A stretch of DNA of 64,000 nt from Aquimonas sp964586455 (GCA_964586455.1 CAZPHV010000006.1:76017-140016), one strand, 5' to 3'. Counted from the stretch's first letter, positions 53,827 through 63,168 are shown. Notes: generated by a model from the sequence alone, not told the origin. Translations and numbers: made by a program.

Positions 53827-54531
53827 ATGAGTGCCCGCCCCCTGCTCGATACCCGCGTCGAAGTCGAGACCCCCGAAGGCATCCGCCTGTATCTGCTGCC
53901 GGCCGGCATGGCGCCGCGCGCAGTCGCGTGGCTGCTCGATCTCAGCATCCGGATCATGGTGCTGTGGGTTCTTGCGATCGGTCTGGCCTTCGTCGGCAAG
54001 GCCGGCCAAGGCGTCTACATGGTGGCGATGTTTTCGCTGCTGTGGCTGTACCCAGTACTGTTCGAGCTGTTCTGGCACGGACAGACGCCCGGCAAGAAGG
54101 TCATGGGCCTGCGCGTCGTGCACGCCGATGGCACGCCGGTCGGCTGGGTCGCATCAGCCACACGCAATCTGCTGCGCACGTTCGACATGCTGCCGTTCGC
54201 CTACGCCGTGGGCGTGGTCTGCACGCTGGTGGACAGCCGCAGCCGTCGCCTCGGCGATCTCGCTGCTGGCACCCTGGTGGTGCACGTGCCGCAGCCGCCG
54301 CGGGTGCTGGCGCCGCTGGGGGTGCTGCCGGTCGACCCGCCGCCGCTGCAGCGCGGCGAGCGTGAGGCGCTGCTTGAGTTTGCCGAGCGCCATGGTCAGC
54401 TGAGCCATGAGCGTCAGATCGAACTCGCCGGCCTGCTGCAGTCCGCGACGGGCGCCAGCGGCGAAGCTGGCCTGACGCAAACCCTCGGCATGGCCGCCAG
54501 CCTGACCGGCCAGCGCGGAGTCAGCGCATGA
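53827..54531 (+). CDS. RDD-family membrane protein
   Basis: A 234-residue inner-membrane protein. The N-terminus contains RVEVETPEGIRLYLLPAG, then RAVAWLLDLSIRIMVLW with the first membrane segment, and HGQTPGKKVMGLRVV with the second family block. Two more hydrophobic segments follow (residues ~100-140). First gene of a six-gene operon; overlaps the SpoIIM gene by ATGA. RDD proteins have unknown or transport-related roles. Confidence 0.87.
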   Translation: MSARPLLDTRVEVETPEGIRLYLLPAGMAPRAVAWLLDLSIRIMVLWVLAIGLAFVGKAGQGVYMVAMFSLLWLYPVLFELFWHGQTPGKKVMGLRVVHADGTPVGWVASATRNLLRTFDMLPFAYAVGVVCTLVDSRSRRLGDLAAGTLVVHVPQPPRVLAPLGVLPVDPPPLQRGEREALLEFAERHGQLSHERQIELAGLLQSATGASGEAGLTQTLGMAASLTGQRGVSA

Positions 54532-55556
54532 AGCAGGCGCAGTTCGAAGCGCGCCACGCGCCGGAATGGGAGCGGCTGGCGGCATGGCTGGCGGGCCCGC
54601 CGCGGAAGCCGAAGCCCGCGCAGAGGGCTGCCGCTACACCGCCACCGCTGATACCCGAGTCCCCGCCGCTGGCGGACATCGACTTCCCGATGGCGTATCG
54701 GCGTCTGTGTCAGCAACTCGCGCTGGCCGAACGGCGTGGCTACGGCCAAGCCTTGATCGAGCGCCTGCGCAGCCTGGTTGAGCGCGGCCACCTGCAGCTG
54801 TATCGGCCACCGCGTGCGCGCATGAGCCGCATCATCGATTTCTTCGCCCGCGAGTTTCCGCAGCGCGTGCGCGCCGAGCGCGGGGTGATGCTGGCCGCGG
54901 CCGCGCTCTACTTCCTGCCCTTCATCGCCTGCCTGGTGCTGCTGCAGTACCGCCCCGAGCTCTCGCAGCTGATCATGGGGCACGAGCAGCTCGCGCAGAT
55001 GGAGGCGATGTACGACCCGGCCGCCAAGCATCATCGCCTCGGCCGCGACAGTGGTTCTGATCTGTACATGTTCGGCTACTACATCCTCAACAACGTCAGC
55101 ATCGGTTTCCGCACCTTTGCGCTGGGCCTGGTCGCCGGCATCGGCGCGGCCTTCGCGCTGGTGTTCAATGGCGTGTTCCACGGCAGCGCCGCCGGGCATT
55201 TGACCGCGATCGGCTACGGCGATCCGTTCTGGCGCTTCGTCGCCGGCCATTCGGCACCTGAACTTCTGGGCATCGTGCTGTCCGGTGGCGCCGGCCTGAA
55301 GCTCGGGCTGTCACTGCTGATGCCCGGCCAGCGCACCCGCCTGCGAGCCTTCAAGGAAACCGGCATCGAGGGCGCACGCATCATCCTCGGCGTTTTCGCG
55401 ATGCTGGTGCTGGCGGCCTTCATCGAAGCGTTCTGGTCGTCGATCGGCTCGATTCCTGCCTCGATCAAGTACAGCGTCGGCATCAGCCTGTGGGTGCTGT
55501 TCCTGGCCTGGCTGCTGCTGGCCGGGCGAGGCCGCGGGAGCCAGCATGCGGATTGA
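54528..55556 (+). CDS. Stage II sporulation protein M (SpoIIM)-family membrane protein
   Basis: A 342-residue protein with a soluble N-terminal part (rich in Pro/Arg) and about five membrane helices after residue 115. MFGYYILNNVSIGFRTFALG, GIGAAFALVFNGVFHGSAAGHL and HSAPELLGIVLSGGAGLKLG are characteristic SpoIIM-family blocks. The organism need not sporulate; the family is common in MoxR/DUF58 operons. It overlaps both neighbours. Confidence 0.87.
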   Translation: MKQAQFEARHAPEWERLAAWLAGPPRKPKPAQRAAATPPPLIPESPPLADIDFPMAYRRLCQQLALAERRGYGQALIERLRSLVERGHLQLYRPPRARMSRIIDFFAREFPQRVRAERGVMLAAAALYFLPFIACLVLLQYRPELSQLIMGHEQLAQMEAMYDPAAKHHRLGRDSGSDLYMFGYYILNNVSIGFRTFALGLVAGIGAAFALVFNGVFHGSAAGHLTAIGYGDPFWRFVAGHSAPELLGIVLSGGAGLKLGLSLLMPGQRTRLRAFKETGIEGARIILGVFAMLVLAAFIEAFWSSIGSIPASIKYSVGISLWVLFLAWLLLAGRGRGSQHAD

Positions 55557-57210
55557 CGATCTCTCGGTCGTGCTGCGCCCGCGCTCCGGCTGGGAAGCCG
55601 TCGAACTGGGCTTCGCCCTGACCCGTCGCCACGCCCGCGTGATCTGGCTGAGTTGGCTGGCGACCACGCTGCCGGTGTTCGCGGTGCTGAACGCGATCGG
55701 CTGGTGGCTCGACATGCTGTGGCTGCCGCCGCTGCTGCTGTGGTGGCTGAAGCCCGCGTTCGAACGCGCGCCGCTGTTCGTGATCTCGCGCGGCGTGTTC
55801 GGCCAGCAGCCGAGCGTGCGCGAAACCCTGCGCGGACAGTTCCAGTTCGCGCGCTCGATCTGGCCGTGGCTGCTGTGGCTGCGGCTGTCACCGTCGCGCG
55901 CGCTGCTGATGCCGGTGGACATGCTGGAAGGCGTCGCAGGTCCGCTTCGACGCGCGCGGCGGCAGGCGCTGGCGCGCAATGCGTCCGGCACGGCCGCGCT
56001 GATCCTGCTGGTCTGCGTGCACGTCGAAGCCATCCTTGGGCTCGGGCTGATTGGCCTGGTGGTGACCCTGACGCCGATCGAGTTCATGGAGCCCGCCGCC
56101 CAGGCCATGTGGGAGCACCTGTTCGAAGCCCCGCCGCTGTGGGCGCAGCTGGTGATGAACCTCGTGTACTGGACGGGCGTGACCTTGATGGCGCCGTTCT
56201 ATGTTGGCGCCGGCTTCGCCCTGTACTTGAACCGCCGCACCCAGATCGAAGCCTGGGACATCGAGCTCGGCTTCCGCCGCATGGCCGCGCGCATGGCCTC
56301 GGCCGGACGCCTCGGCAGCGTGCTGATCGCGCCCCTGCTGCTGGGCCTGATGTTGACCTTGTCCGCGCCCGTTACGGCGCAGGACGAGGCTGCCGACACC
56401 TCGGCACAGAACGCTGCGACGGAGCCCTCCTTCGAGCCCAGCCTGCGCACACGCCCCGCCGAGGAAGAACGCGTCGATCACGCCGGTCCGGGCGGTACAA
56501 CGCGGCCCAAGAACGCAGACCGCGACCGCTTCGCGCAGGTGTTCGCGCACGAGTACCAGGCCGAAGCCGACGCCTTCGTGGTGCAGGCCGCCGAGGTCTA
56601 CGAGCAGGCCGATCTGAACCCGATCAGCACCGAAAGCGTGTGGGTGCCGCGCAATCGCGAGCAGCGCACGAGCTCGCAGCCGCAGATGCGCTTTGGCTGG
56701 CTTGAGAGCTTCGGGCGTGGCCTCGCGCTGCTGATCGAAAACGCGTTCTGGCTGCTGGCGGCCGCGCTGCTGGTGCTGCTGATCTCGACCCATCGTCGCT
56801 GGCTGCCCGTGCTCGGTGTAGACATCGCACCCCGGCGCGCCGCACGCAGCCGGCACGAGGCCGCCGAAGCCCGGGCCGAACCCCTGCCCACTGACATCGC
56901 CGGCGCCGCTGAAGTGCTGTGGCGCCAAGGGCAGCGCCGCGCCGCGCTGGCCTTGCTGTACGCCGGCGGGGTCGAGCGCGTGATCGAGCGCACCGGCGAG
57001 CCGCTGCCTCCGGGCAGCACCGAAGCCGACTGCCTGCGCCGCGCGCGCAAGCTGGGCGCACAGGGTTTCGGCGCGCTGTTCCCGCGCATCGTGCGGCACT
57101 GGCAGGCGGCGGCCTACGCCGATCGGGTGCCCCCGGAAACCGACTTCCGGGCGCTGCTGGACGGCTGGCGCAGCTCCGACACCGTCGAGCCCGCAGGCGC
57201 GCCGGCATGA
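55546..57210 (+). CDS. DUF4129 domain-containing membrane protein
   Basis: A 554-residue protein with N-terminal hydrophobic helices (about residues 29-70, 148-175, 208-230 and 265-280), a long exported-looking Glu/Ala-rich region, another membrane segment (residues ~395-415) and a C-terminal DUF4129 domain with EVLWRQGQRRAALALLYAG...CLRRARKLG. It overlaps the SpoIIM gene by 11 bases and the next gene by four. Its role in the MoxR operon is unknown. Confidence 0.8.
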   Translation: MRIDDLSVVLRPRSGWEAVELGFALTRRHARVIWLSWLATTLPVFAVLNAIGWWLDMLWLPPLLLWWLKPAFERAPLFVISRGVFGQQPSVRETLRGQFQFARSIWPWLLWLRLSPSRALLMPVDMLEGVAGPLRRARRQALARNASGTAALILLVCVHVEAILGLGLIGLVVTLTPIEFMEPAAQAMWEHLFEAPPLWAQLVMNLVYWTGVTLMAPFYVGAGFALYLNRRTQIEAWDIELGFRRMAARMASAGRLGSVLIAPLLLGLMLTLSAPVTAQDEAADTSAQNAATEPSFEPSLRTRPAEEERVDHAGPGGTTRPKNADRDRFAQVFAHEYQAEADAFVVQAAEVYEQADLNPISTESVWVPRNREQRTSSQPQMRFGWLESFGRGLALLIENAFWLLAAALLVLLISTHRRWLPVLGVDIAPRRAARSRHEAAEARAEPLPTDIAGAAEVLWRQGQRRAALALLYAGGVERVIERTGEPLPPGSTEADCLRRARKLGAQGFGALFPRIVRHWQAAAYADRVPPETDFRALLDGWRSSDTVEPAGAPA

Positions 57211-58409
57211 ACCGCACCCATGTCATCACCGCGGTACTGGTGCTCGTGCTGATCGGCCTCGGCCTGTGGTGGTGGAAGACCTTCGAGCTGAAGGAAGTCA
57301 CGCGTCGACTGCCGCTGACGGGTGAGGCCCGCATCAATCCGCTGTACGGCCTGCAGACGATTCTGCGCGAGCGCGGTCTGGAAGTTCAGACCCAGGCCCA
57401 GTTCCGCGCCGAGGGCCTGCCCGCGCAGCCGGGCCTGGTGGTGATGAGCGCCGACCTGCGCAGCCTGTCCGAGTCGGCTTCGGAAACACTGCTGGACTGG
57501 GTCGAAGGCGGCGGCCAGTTGCTGGTCGCGCTGCCCCCGTCCGATGGCGGCCGCGCCCCGCTGCTCGAGTATTTCGACCTGTGGACGCTAGAAAGTCGCG
57601 CCTGCATCGACTGGAAGTACCCCGCGCCGCCGGCCGCGCAGAAGGCCGCCAAGCGCGCGCGCGGCAGCACGCCCGTGCTACCCAGCCTGGAAGAACTGTT
57701 CGACACCGCGCGTACCTTGTTCAACGAGGATCGCTGGTGCGGCAGCGAACGCCTGCAGCTCGGCGACGACATTGTCGAGAGCGACTTCGACTGGCTGTAC
57801 GGCAATTCCAGCGACGGTTGGCTGCTCGCGCGCTTGGCCCACGGCGGCGGCCAGATCACTTTCGCCAGCCAGCTCGACTTCCTGCACACCCGCCCGCTGC
57901 GCGTGCACGCCAATGCGGCGTTCGCCTGGCAGCTGCTTGCACCGGCACTCGGCGCCGAGCCCGAAGTGCTGCTTGTCTACGCGGCCGACCTGCCGCCCCT
58001 GCACGTGCTGATCGTGCGCCATGGCTGGCCGATCCTGCTGCCGCTGCTGCTGGGCCTGCTGGCCTGGATGTGGATGCGCAGCCAGCGCTTCGGCCCGCTG
58101 CAGCCGGAAGTGGCGGTTCCCCGTCGTGCCTTGCGCGAACACCTGCGCGCAGCCGCTGAACTGGCCCTGCGCCGACGCCAGGGCAGCGCCCTGCTGAAAC
58201 CGCTGCGCCAGCGCGTGCTGCAGGCGGTCGCGCTGTCCGAGCCCGAGATCGCCGCCCTGCCGGCGCGCGAGCTTGCGCAGGCGCTCGCCGCCAAGCATTC
58301 GCTTTCCCCCATCGCCGTCGAACAGGCTTTGTTCGACATCCGCATTGAACGCCCGGCTGCGCTGGCCGACGCGGTGCGCACCCTCCACCGACTGAGCCTT
58401 CGCCCATGA
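57207..58409 (+). CDS. DUF4350 domain-containing membrane protein
   Basis: A 400-residue protein with one N-terminal and one middle membrane segment (residues ~8-22 and ~275-292). Between them lies a domain opening with NPLYGLQTILRERGLEVQT and containing LVVMSADLRSLSESASETLLDWVEGGGQLLVALPP, a DUF4350-like fold. The C-terminal cytoplasmic helical region follows. Overlaps both neighbours by ATGA. Function unknown. Confidence 0.82.
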   Translation: MNRTHVITAVLVLVLIGLGLWWWKTFELKEVTRRLPLTGEARINPLYGLQTILRERGLEVQTQAQFRAEGLPAQPGLVVMSADLRSLSESASETLLDWVEGGGQLLVALPPSDGGRAPLLEYFDLWTLESRACIDWKYPAPPAAQKAAKRARGSTPVLPSLEELFDTARTLFNEDRWCGSERLQLGDDIVESDFDWLYGNSSDGWLLARLAHGGGQITFASQLDFLHTRPLRVHANAAFAWQLLAPALGAEPEVLLVYAADLPPLHVLIVRHGWPILLPLLLGLLAWMWMRSQRFGPLQPEVAVPRRALREHLRAAAELALRRRQGSALLKPLRQRVLQAVALSEPEIAALPARELAQALAAKHSLSPIAVEQALFDIRIERPAALADAVRTLHRLSLRP

Positions 58410-59425
58410 GCAGTGAACTGAATCCACCCGCCCCTGCCGCCGCCCCCGGCGCACCCGTACCGACCCTGTCGATCGAGCAGGCCGCGCACACGGTTGCCGC
58501 GATCCGCGAACAGATCGGCGGCGCCTTCTACGGCCAGGAGCAGGTGCTGGACGAACTGCTGGTGGCGCTGATGGCCGGCGGCCACGTGCTGTTGGAAGGC
58601 GTGCCTGGCCTGGGCAAGACCCTGCTGGTGCGGGCGCTGTCGTCCTCGGTGTCGTGCAGCTTCGCGCGCATCCAGTTCACGCCCGACCTGATGCCCAGCG
58701 ACGTCAGCGGCCACGCCTTCTACGACCCCAAGACCGAAGGCTTTCGCATTCGCCGAGGGCCCGTGTTCACCAACCTGCTGCTGGCGGATGAAATCAACCG
58801 CGCGCCCGCCAAGACCCAGGCGGCGCTGCTGGAAGTAATGCAGGAAGGCCAGGTCACGATCGAATCGCGCAGTTTTCCGCTGGCGCCGCCGTTCATGACC
58901 ATCGCCACTCAGAACCCGGTCGAACAGGAGGGCACCTACCCGCTGCCCGAGGCACAGCTCGACCGCTTCCTGCTGAAGATCCTGATGAACTACCCCGCCC
59001 ATGCCGACGAAGTGCGCATGGTCGAGGCGGTCAGCACCGGCCGCGTCGCACACGACTTCGACCTCTCGCGCGTGCGTCCGGTGGCGAAGCCCGAAACTCT
59101 GCTGGGCCTGCAGCAGGCCGCAGCCCAGGTGCGCGTCGACCCGGTCGTGCTCGACTACGCCGTGCGCATCTGCCGCGCCACCCGCGAATGGTCGGGCTTG
59201 GCGATGGGCGCCGGCCCGCGCGGCAGCCTCGCCCTGGTGCGCGCCGCGCGCGCGCAGGCCCTGCTGGGCCAGCGCGACTTCGTCACGCCTGACGACCTGC
59301 GCAGCATCGCCAAGCCGGCCCTGCGCCATCGCCTGAGCCTGTCGCCCGAGCTGCAGATCGAAGGCCGCCGCATCGACGAAGTGCTCGACGCCCTGCTGCA
59401 AAAGGTGGAGGCCCCGCGTCAGTGA
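58406..59425 (+). CDS. MoxR-family AAA+ ATPase
   Basis: A 339-residue AAA+ chaperone ATPase. Walker A is EGVPGLGKT, Walker B is LLADEINRAP, sensor 1 is ATQNPVEQEGTYPLPEAQLDRF, and the lid contains SLALVRAARAQALL. MoxR proteins act with vWA-domain partners in metal-centre or complex assembly; the DUF58 protein encoded next is that type of partner. Confidence 0.94.
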   Translation: MSSELNPPAPAAAPGAPVPTLSIEQAAHTVAAIREQIGGAFYGQEQVLDELLVALMAGGHVLLEGVPGLGKTLLVRALSSSVSCSFARIQFTPDLMPSDVSGHAFYDPKTEGFRIRRGPVFTNLLLADEINRAPAKTQAALLEVMQEGQVTIESRSFPLAPPFMTIATQNPVEQEGTYPLPEAQLDRFLLKILMNYPAHADEVRMVEAVSTGRVAHDFDLSRVRPVAKPETLLGLQQAAAQVRVDPVVLDYAVRICRATREWSGLAMGAGPRGSLALVRAARAQALLGQRDFVTPDDLRSIAKPALRHRLSLSPELQIEGRRIDEVLDALLQKVEAPRQ

Positions 59426-60723
59426 GGCCGACGCGTGCGCTGATCCTGGCGCTGTGCCTGCTGGCCCTGCCCGGCGCCGCACTTGCGTTCAACTACAGCG
59501 GCCCGGGTCCACTGCTGGGCGCCAGCCTGGCCCTGCTCGCACTGGCTGCGATCGACCTCGCGCGCCTGCGCCTGCTGCCGGTGCCCGCAGTCGAACGGCG
59601 GGTGCCGCGCATCGTCGCGGTCGGCCATCCGCTGAAAGTCGAACTGGCACTCAGTGGCGCCCTGCCCGGCCAAAGCCTGGACGTGTTCGACCTGCATCCA
59701 CCGCAGTGGCCGGTTGAGGATCTACCCCAGCGCGTGCGCCTGCCGGCCGAAGGCCGCAGCGTGATCGAGTATCGGCTGCACCCGGACCAGCGCGGCCATG
59801 CGCGCTTCGAGGGCTGCGCGCTGCGGCTGCACTCGCCGTGGCGGCTGTGGACGCGCCTGCGCAGCCTGCCGAACGTGTCCGAGGTGCGCATCTACCCGGA
59901 CTTCGCCCGCGTCAGCCACCTCGCCCTGGTCGGCACCGACCGCGCCAGCCGCGTCATCGGCGCGCACCAGCACCGACGCCGCGGTGAAGGCACCGAGTTT
60001 CACCAGCTGCGCGAATACCGCACCGGCGACAGCCTGCGCCAGATCGACTGGAAGGCCACCCGCCGCGCCCAGAAGCTGATCTCGCGCGACTACCAGGACG
60101 AACGCAATCAGCAGGTCGTGCTGCTGGTCGACACCGGCCGCCGCATGCTCGCCCACGACGGCAACCTGAGCCACTTCGACCACGCCTTGAACGCCAGCCT
60201 GCTGGTCGCCTTCATCGCCCTGCGCCAGGGCGACTCGGTGGGCCTGATGGCCAGTGGCGGCGAATCGCGCTGGATGCCGCCCGTGCGCGGCCTGGGCGCG
60301 ATCGACCGCATGCTCGACACGGTGTTCGATCTGCAGCCGCAGCCGGTCGCCACTGACTACATCGAAGCCGCTATGCAACTCGGCGTTCGCCAGCAGCGGC
60401 GCGCGCTGATCCTGATCGTCACCAACGCCCGCGACGAAGACATCGAAGACCTGCTGGCCGGCGTACGCCAACTGCAGCGCCGCCACCTGGTCTGTGTCGC
60501 CAGCCTGCGCGAAGCCATGCTCGACGAGCTGATCGAACAATCCCCCGAACGCGTCGACACCGCGCTGGAAGCCAGCGCCGCTGCCCTCTACCTCGAACAG
60601 CGCCAGCGCGTACACACCGCCCTACGCGCCCAAGGCGCCACCGTGCTCGACGTCACCGCCGCCGAGCTACCCGGCGCGCTGGTGGATCACTATCTGGCGA
60701 TGAAGCGGGCTGGGCGCTTGTAG
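59422..60723 (+). CDS. DUF58 (vWA-like) protein, MoxR partner
   Basis: A 433-residue protein with two N-terminal hydrophobic segments, a beta-domain, and the DUF58 core EYRTGDSLRQIDWKATRRAQ followed by a vWA-like VVLLVDTGRRML. GTG at 59422-59424 overlaps the MoxR stop (GTGA), so it is translationally coupled. Last gene of the operon; the region after it switches in composition. Confidence 0.9.
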   Translation: MRPTRALILALCLLALPGAALAFNYSGPGPLLGASLALLALAAIDLARLRLLPVPAVERRVPRIVAVGHPLKVELALSGALPGQSLDVFDLHPPQWPVEDLPQRVRLPAEGRSVIEYRLHPDQRGHARFEGCALRLHSPWRLWTRLRSLPNVSEVRIYPDFARVSHLALVGTDRASRVIGAHQHRRRGEGTEFHQLREYRTGDSLRQIDWKATRRAQKLISRDYQDERNQQVVLLVDTGRRMLAHDGNLSHFDHALNASLLVAFIALRQGDSVGLMASGGESRWMPPVRGLGAIDRMLDTVFDLQPQPVATDYIEAAMQLGVRQQRRALILIVTNARDEDIEDLLAGVRQLQRRHLVCVASLREAMLDELIEQSPERVDTALEASAAALYLEQRQRVHTALRAQGATVLDVTAAELPGALVDHYLAMKRAGRL

Positions 60724-60754
60724 ACGCTCGGTCGCTTGCCGCGTGGGCGGATGG

Positions 60755-60925
60755 CTACCGTTTCAAAAGTGGATCCGTTACTCGAAGAGTTGGTTGGTCC
60801 CGTTCGACCAGCGGGAACTCCTCGACGAGCAGATACGTGGTTGTCTGGGACCCGACAGTTAGGGATCTGCCAATGGAGTTCCACACATTCCAGTTTGGTT
60901 GCTTGTTCGGGACGTCTATAACCAT
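60755..60925 (-). CDS. Small protein, 56 residues, overlapping the end of the 96-residue gene
   Basis: An open frame starting at an ATG at 60923-60925 and ending at TAG at 60755-60757, overlapping the end of the next gene upstream by ten bases (ATGGTTATAG). It reads plausibly as protein (MVIDVPNKQPNWNVWNSIGR at the start, then TTTYLLVEEFPLVERDQP) with balanced composition, unlike random frame shadows. It may be a short immunity-type protein or a leftover end of a module in the Rhs array. No family is recognised. Confidence 0.35.
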   Translation of the reverse strand: MVIDVPNKQPNWNVWNSIGRSLTVGSQTTTYLLVEEFPLVERDQPTLRVTDPLLKR

Positions 60926-61206
60926 CGGTTCGCTGGTGCGCGAGCGCAGATGGAGTCAATCTCCGTCTGATTCAAGTGACCTCGTTCGGCAGCCTTGCCG
61001 ACGAGGTAATCGAGGGTCTCCAAGGAGGTCGCGTCGCCAGAAATGTCTGCGGATGTCTCCAGGAACTTTATGGCTAAGGGTCTCTCGCTAGTCGCGAGCG
61101 ATTCAGCCACTTCAATGGCGGCGCGCCTGATCTCGGAATCTACCATTTCCAATTCGCTTGCCAAGATCAGCTGGCTTAGCTTATCCAAACGCTCTTGCAT
61201 TCCCAT
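60916..61206 (-). CDS. Hypothetical small helical protein in the Rhs array
   Basis: A 96-residue mostly helical acidic protein with no recognised family. Two start codons are close (61206 and 61200). It follows the immunity gene of the AHH toxin module on the same strand after about 90 bases and could be an accessory immunity protein. Its base composition is much more A+T-rich than the operon to the left. Confidence 0.55.
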   Translation of the reverse strand: MGMQERLDKLSQLILASELEMVDSEIRRAAIEVAESLATSERPLAIKFLETSADISGDATSLETLDYLVGKAAERGHLNQTEIDSICARAPANRWL

Positions 61207-61298
61207 TCCCTAACTCCGCTGCGAGTTCATTGAACGAGAATATCCGGGCGATAGGCCGCCTCTAACCAGCACCTCCCGATTGATTGGAAATGGGTGCT

Positions 61299-61850
61299 CT
61301 ACACTGAAGCTTTTTGATACCCTACCTTAAGCTCCGCCCCCTCCGCAAACCTCTTGAAGCCTTCGGAAACGACATAAATACTTTGACATTCGGGGTGACG
61401 CTCTCGGGCTATAAAGAAGCTCTCAGAGATATCCATTCGGACCTTGAAGGGCAGGAATAGACTGGTGGATTCGCCCACGCCAGATGCTGCATAGTTAACG
61501 ATTTCCAGTCGCGTATTTATTCGACCAGCAAGCAGTCTGACTACTCGGCTCTCGCACTCAACATCACAATCAAAGAAGTCTATTTCATTCGTCACCTGCG
61601 GAGGCATTCTTTCCCTGAAATCGAGAGAGAAAAATGGAACTCCTCCGAACGAAGGGAAGAAGTCCAGGGTACTCATGTGGGCTAGCTTGAGTCCAGATTG
61701 CGCTTTGGCCCTCAGCGGAACAGGCGGCGCCCTGACGCCTGTCGGGCCTTCCACAAGAAGCTTTCTAGCTCTTCGCCAGGCGCTGTCTGTAGGGAACACG
61801 ATGTAGTGATCGGGGAAATCAACAATTGACCGTAAGAAGAACAGTGTCAT
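61299..61850 (-). CDS. Candidate immunity protein for the AHH-type Rhs tip
   Basis: A 183-residue protein of unrecognised family that directly follows the toxin domain: its ATG (61848-61850) overlaps the toxin stop by ATGA. That placement is the rule for immunity genes of Rhs/CDI toxins. It is rich in aromatic and acidic residues and has no signal peptide, so it is cytosolic. Some resemblance to Imm11/DUF1629-type immunity proteins is possible but is not certain. A TTG two codons further up is an alternative start. Confidence 0.65.
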   Translation of the reverse strand: MTLFFLRSIVDFPDHYIVFPTDSAWRRARKLLVEGPTGVRAPPVPLRAKAQSGLKLAHMSTLDFFPSFGGVPFFSLDFRERMPPQVTNEIDFFDCDVECESRVVRLLAGRINTRLEIVNYAASGVGESTSLFLPFKVRMDISESFFIARERHPECQSIYVVSEGFKRFAEGAELKVGYQKASV

Positions 61851-62658
61851 GGCCAAGTCCTCCTGCCGTTATTTAGATCACGCCGTGTGTTCGCCTGTAG
61901 ATCCATGAGCTCTCGTTGAATTCTCGATTTATCCCACCCCAAAGCCTGCGCCCGGTCCTCTATTGCGTCGAGTTGATCCGCGAGATAGTTATTGTAGTCC
62001 GAGTGAAAGCAGTCACCAATCCTAAAGTTCGCAAGGTTTGTCCTTATCCCGTCTTCGCCTTCCTTTCGGGGGAGAAAGGTCATGTTGCGCGCAGCATTGA
62101 TGTTAAGCTCTGATCTCTCAAAGACAGGGTGCTCTCGGAGATGGTATGGAATAAGGTGGTGTCGTTCGAAACCTTTCCTGGGCTTCATCCATGCTGGATA
62201 GGACGCTTTGGGACACCTTGCAAGACCAAGGGAATCAACCCATCCGATGGGATTCGGTGAGTGCTGGTATGGATTCTGGCCGCCAAACAAACCAATGGGA
62301 TCTTGATTCGAAAACCTCCCAATCTCCGGCTCGTAATACCGAAACCGGTTGTAATGCAGCTCCGACTCCGCATCCGCGTACTGCCCCTGGAAGCGCAGGT
62401 TGCATTCCAGTGGCTCGGCTTGCTCCCCGACGACCTCCGCGACCGTGTTGCCCTGTCGGGTGAGGAAACGCCGGGGTGGGTTCGAGGTGATCGCCTTGCC
62501 CCAGGCGGCGTAGTTCGCGGTCCAGACGAGGTGGCCGTCGGTGTCGGTGATTTCGCGGGGGGGGTGCCGAGGTGGTCGACGTGGACGTGGAAGACCTCGG
62601 GCTTGTTGGGTGGATTGCCTCGCAACGTGTGCAGCTTGAGTTGGTAACCTCCGACGCC
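61847..62658 (-). pseudogene. rhs: Displaced Rhs tip with AHH nuclease domain, frameshifted at a G8 tract
   Basis: C-terminal part of an Rhs-family toxin on the minus strand. The core runs through YQLKLHTLRGN, PEVFHVHVDHLGTP, DTDGHLVWTANYAAWGKAIT, RFQGQYADAES, RYYEPEIGRFSNQDPIGLFGG, and the conserved NPYQHSPNPIGWVDSLGL boundary. Next comes a toxin tip with ERHHLIPYHL...NINAARNMTFLPRK, the AHH/HNH nuclease pattern. Reading frame changes after DHLGTP at eight consecutive G (62557-62564) where the sister copy has GCGGGG, so two bases are extra. The part after the shift is open to the stop. No full-length rhs N-terminus is in the window. Confidence 0.75.
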
Positions 62659-62661
62659 CTA

Positions 62662-63167
62662 CTATCTGCCTGAGTCGTCGGTCGATTTTTCACCAAGTAT
62701 GTACATTAGGAAGGACTGCAAGTCATCAAAGACAAAGAAGTCTCCCCCGAAAAAATCCCAGACTTGTGGCTCTTCCTTCCCGTCGCGCCAGACCAGGTAG
62801 GTCTCTTCTGGTTCCTATGGATCAAATCCGTAAACCGCGCACAGCTCGTGAGAGACGCCGCCCGGTGGCTCGTTCTCGTAAGTGTTCTCAATGCTCAGAT
62901 CAATCCAGCGCTTAAGGGTCGGGTTGCTTGACCAATTATTGATTTGTTCCAGGCTAAGCCACGTCTTCGACAAATGCGCGTGGCGCCACTCACCGCAGAA
63001 TCTGAATCTCTCAGCGAGCATTGGGCTAAGTGGTCGCATCGTTTTTTGATCGAGCATGCATATCTCTCCAATGCCCCGTCTGGAAGGATCGACTGGTCCG
63101 CTCCTCCTGACGACGCTTCGCTAACTGACTTAAGTTTTTTGAGGAGCCTGTGTATTTCTGCGCTCAT
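62662..63167 (-). pseudogene. Broken SUKH-like immunity gene for the second Rhs tip
   Basis: Immediately after the second tip, an ATG (63165-63167) opens a frame MSAEIHRLLKKLKSVSEA that is disrupted at a T6/A6 tract (63042-63047). One more A would continue into MRPLSPMLAERFRFCGEW...GGVSHELCAVYGFDP, where an in-frame TAG stands at 62815-62817. Reading through that stop the frame continues EPEETYLVWRDGKEEPQVWD, then FFGGDFFVFDDLQSFLMYIL, which looks like the end of SUKH (SMI1/KNR4) immunity proteins. Two independent lesions point to decay. Confidence 0.65.
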
Positions 63168-63168
63168 G

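Noticed and set aside
60690..60959. 89-codon minus frame over the DUF58 end
   Set aside because: It overlaps the DUF58 coding sequence and the more protein-like 56-residue frame; composition is Arg-rich.
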